NCBI GenBank assembly: GCA_003213495.1
Contig: QCMW01000001.1
Span: 62,001 to 126,000 of the forward strand
Direction of reading: 5' to 3'
Length of the DNA stretch: 64,000 nt
DNA from: SAR86 cluster bacterium AG-422-O05
GTDB lineage: Bacteria; Pseudomonadota; Gammaproteobacteria; Magnimaribacterales; D2472
Under the pieces are notes generated by a model. That model was not told the DNA's origin, did no database searches, and saw only the letters and a list, made by a program, of their open reading frames with translations. Below are positions 63,942 through 64,000 of the stretch, one piece after another. A program made the translations under genes and the position numbers. Every line of letters starts with the position of its first letter. Position 1 is the first letter of the stretch.

Positions 63942-64000
63942 TTATCCTCTTAAACTTAACTCTTTAACAATATTATTATATCTTTCTAGATCTTTTCTTT
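63942..64000 (-). CDS. rpsO: 30S ribosomal protein S15 (only the C-terminal end)
   Basis: The last 19 codons are visible, reading [18 protein letters not shown] before a TAA at 63942-63944. This matches the S15 C-terminus (E. coli ends DVARYTQLIERLGLRR). The rest lies beyond the window. It is 23 bases upstream of pnp. Confidence 0.9.
   Translation of the reverse strand, partial: RKDLERYNNIVKELSLRG

Overview
The window is a dense, AT-rich stretch of bacterial chromosome with no mobile element, phage gene or CRISPR array. Gene content and order point to a streamlined gammaproteobacterium, probably a marine SAR86-like lineage. The class is well supported by rplM-rpsI-petABC-sspA, the divergent pair hemA-prfA-prmC / lolB-ispE-tRNA-Gln-prs-rplY-pth-ychF, murA-ibaG-mlaC next to kdsD-lptA-lptB-rpoN-mgtE, rsmI divergent from an lpoA-like gene, and mreBCD-yhdP. 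The lineage is inferred only from base composition, very short spacers and reduced gene blocks. Layout, 1-25320 (all minus strand): mraZ opens a giant run of 26 genes. It holds a rearranged division and cell-wall (dcw) cluster (mraZ-ftsZ-rsmH-ftsL-ftsI-murE-murF-mraY-murD-ftsW-murG-murC-ddl-ftsQ-ftsA), continues through rpsF-rpsR-rplI-dnaB-alr-pyrG-kdsA-eno-ftsB-ispDF, and ends in a cut-off surE. ftsZ lies near the head of the cluster rather than after ftsA. The mraZ promoter carries decamer-spaced GTGTG repeats that look like MraZ operator boxes, and its predicted transcript would be leaderless. 25321-35950: the RNase P RNA gene lies between rsmI and mraZ. Then come the lpoA-like lipoprotein gene (plus strand), sspA-petCBA-rpsI-rplM (minus), zapE (minus), a degS-type protease gene (plus), and murA-ibaG-mlaC (minus). 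35961-48633: kdsD-lptA-lptB-rpoN-mgtE (plus) is followed by yhdP-mreD-mreC-mreB (minus) and gatCAB (plus). The LPS/Mla block is reduced: kdsC, lptC, mlaB and mlaDEF are not here. 48635-53210: a MaoC-type hydratase and an acyl-CoA ligase (minus), a nitroreductase and the AMPylase SelO (plus), then a roughly 320-base stretch without a convincing gene. 53211-64000: prmC-prfA-hemA (minus), lolB to ychF with two tRNA genes (plus), a tandem pair of paralogous small membrane proteins (minus), pnp, and the last codons of rpsO. Together the genes cover peptidoglycan synthesis from UDP-GlcNAc (murA) through D-Ala and D-Ala-D-Ala supply (alr, ddl), lipid II (mraY, murG) and septal and lateral synthesis (ftsW, ftsI, mreBCD). 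They also cover outer-membrane biogenesis (kdsA, kdsD, lptA, lptB, mlaC, lolB, yhdP), isoprenoid precursors (ispDF, ispE), translation factors and the cytochrome bc1 complex. Several divergent gene pairs have almost no spacer and several convergent pairs touch or overlap, so many promoters and terminators must lie inside coding sequence. The least explained items are the small membrane-protein pair near 61.2-61.7 kb, the mraZ operator with ftsZ next to it, and altered active-site motifs in MurD, FtsI and MurE.
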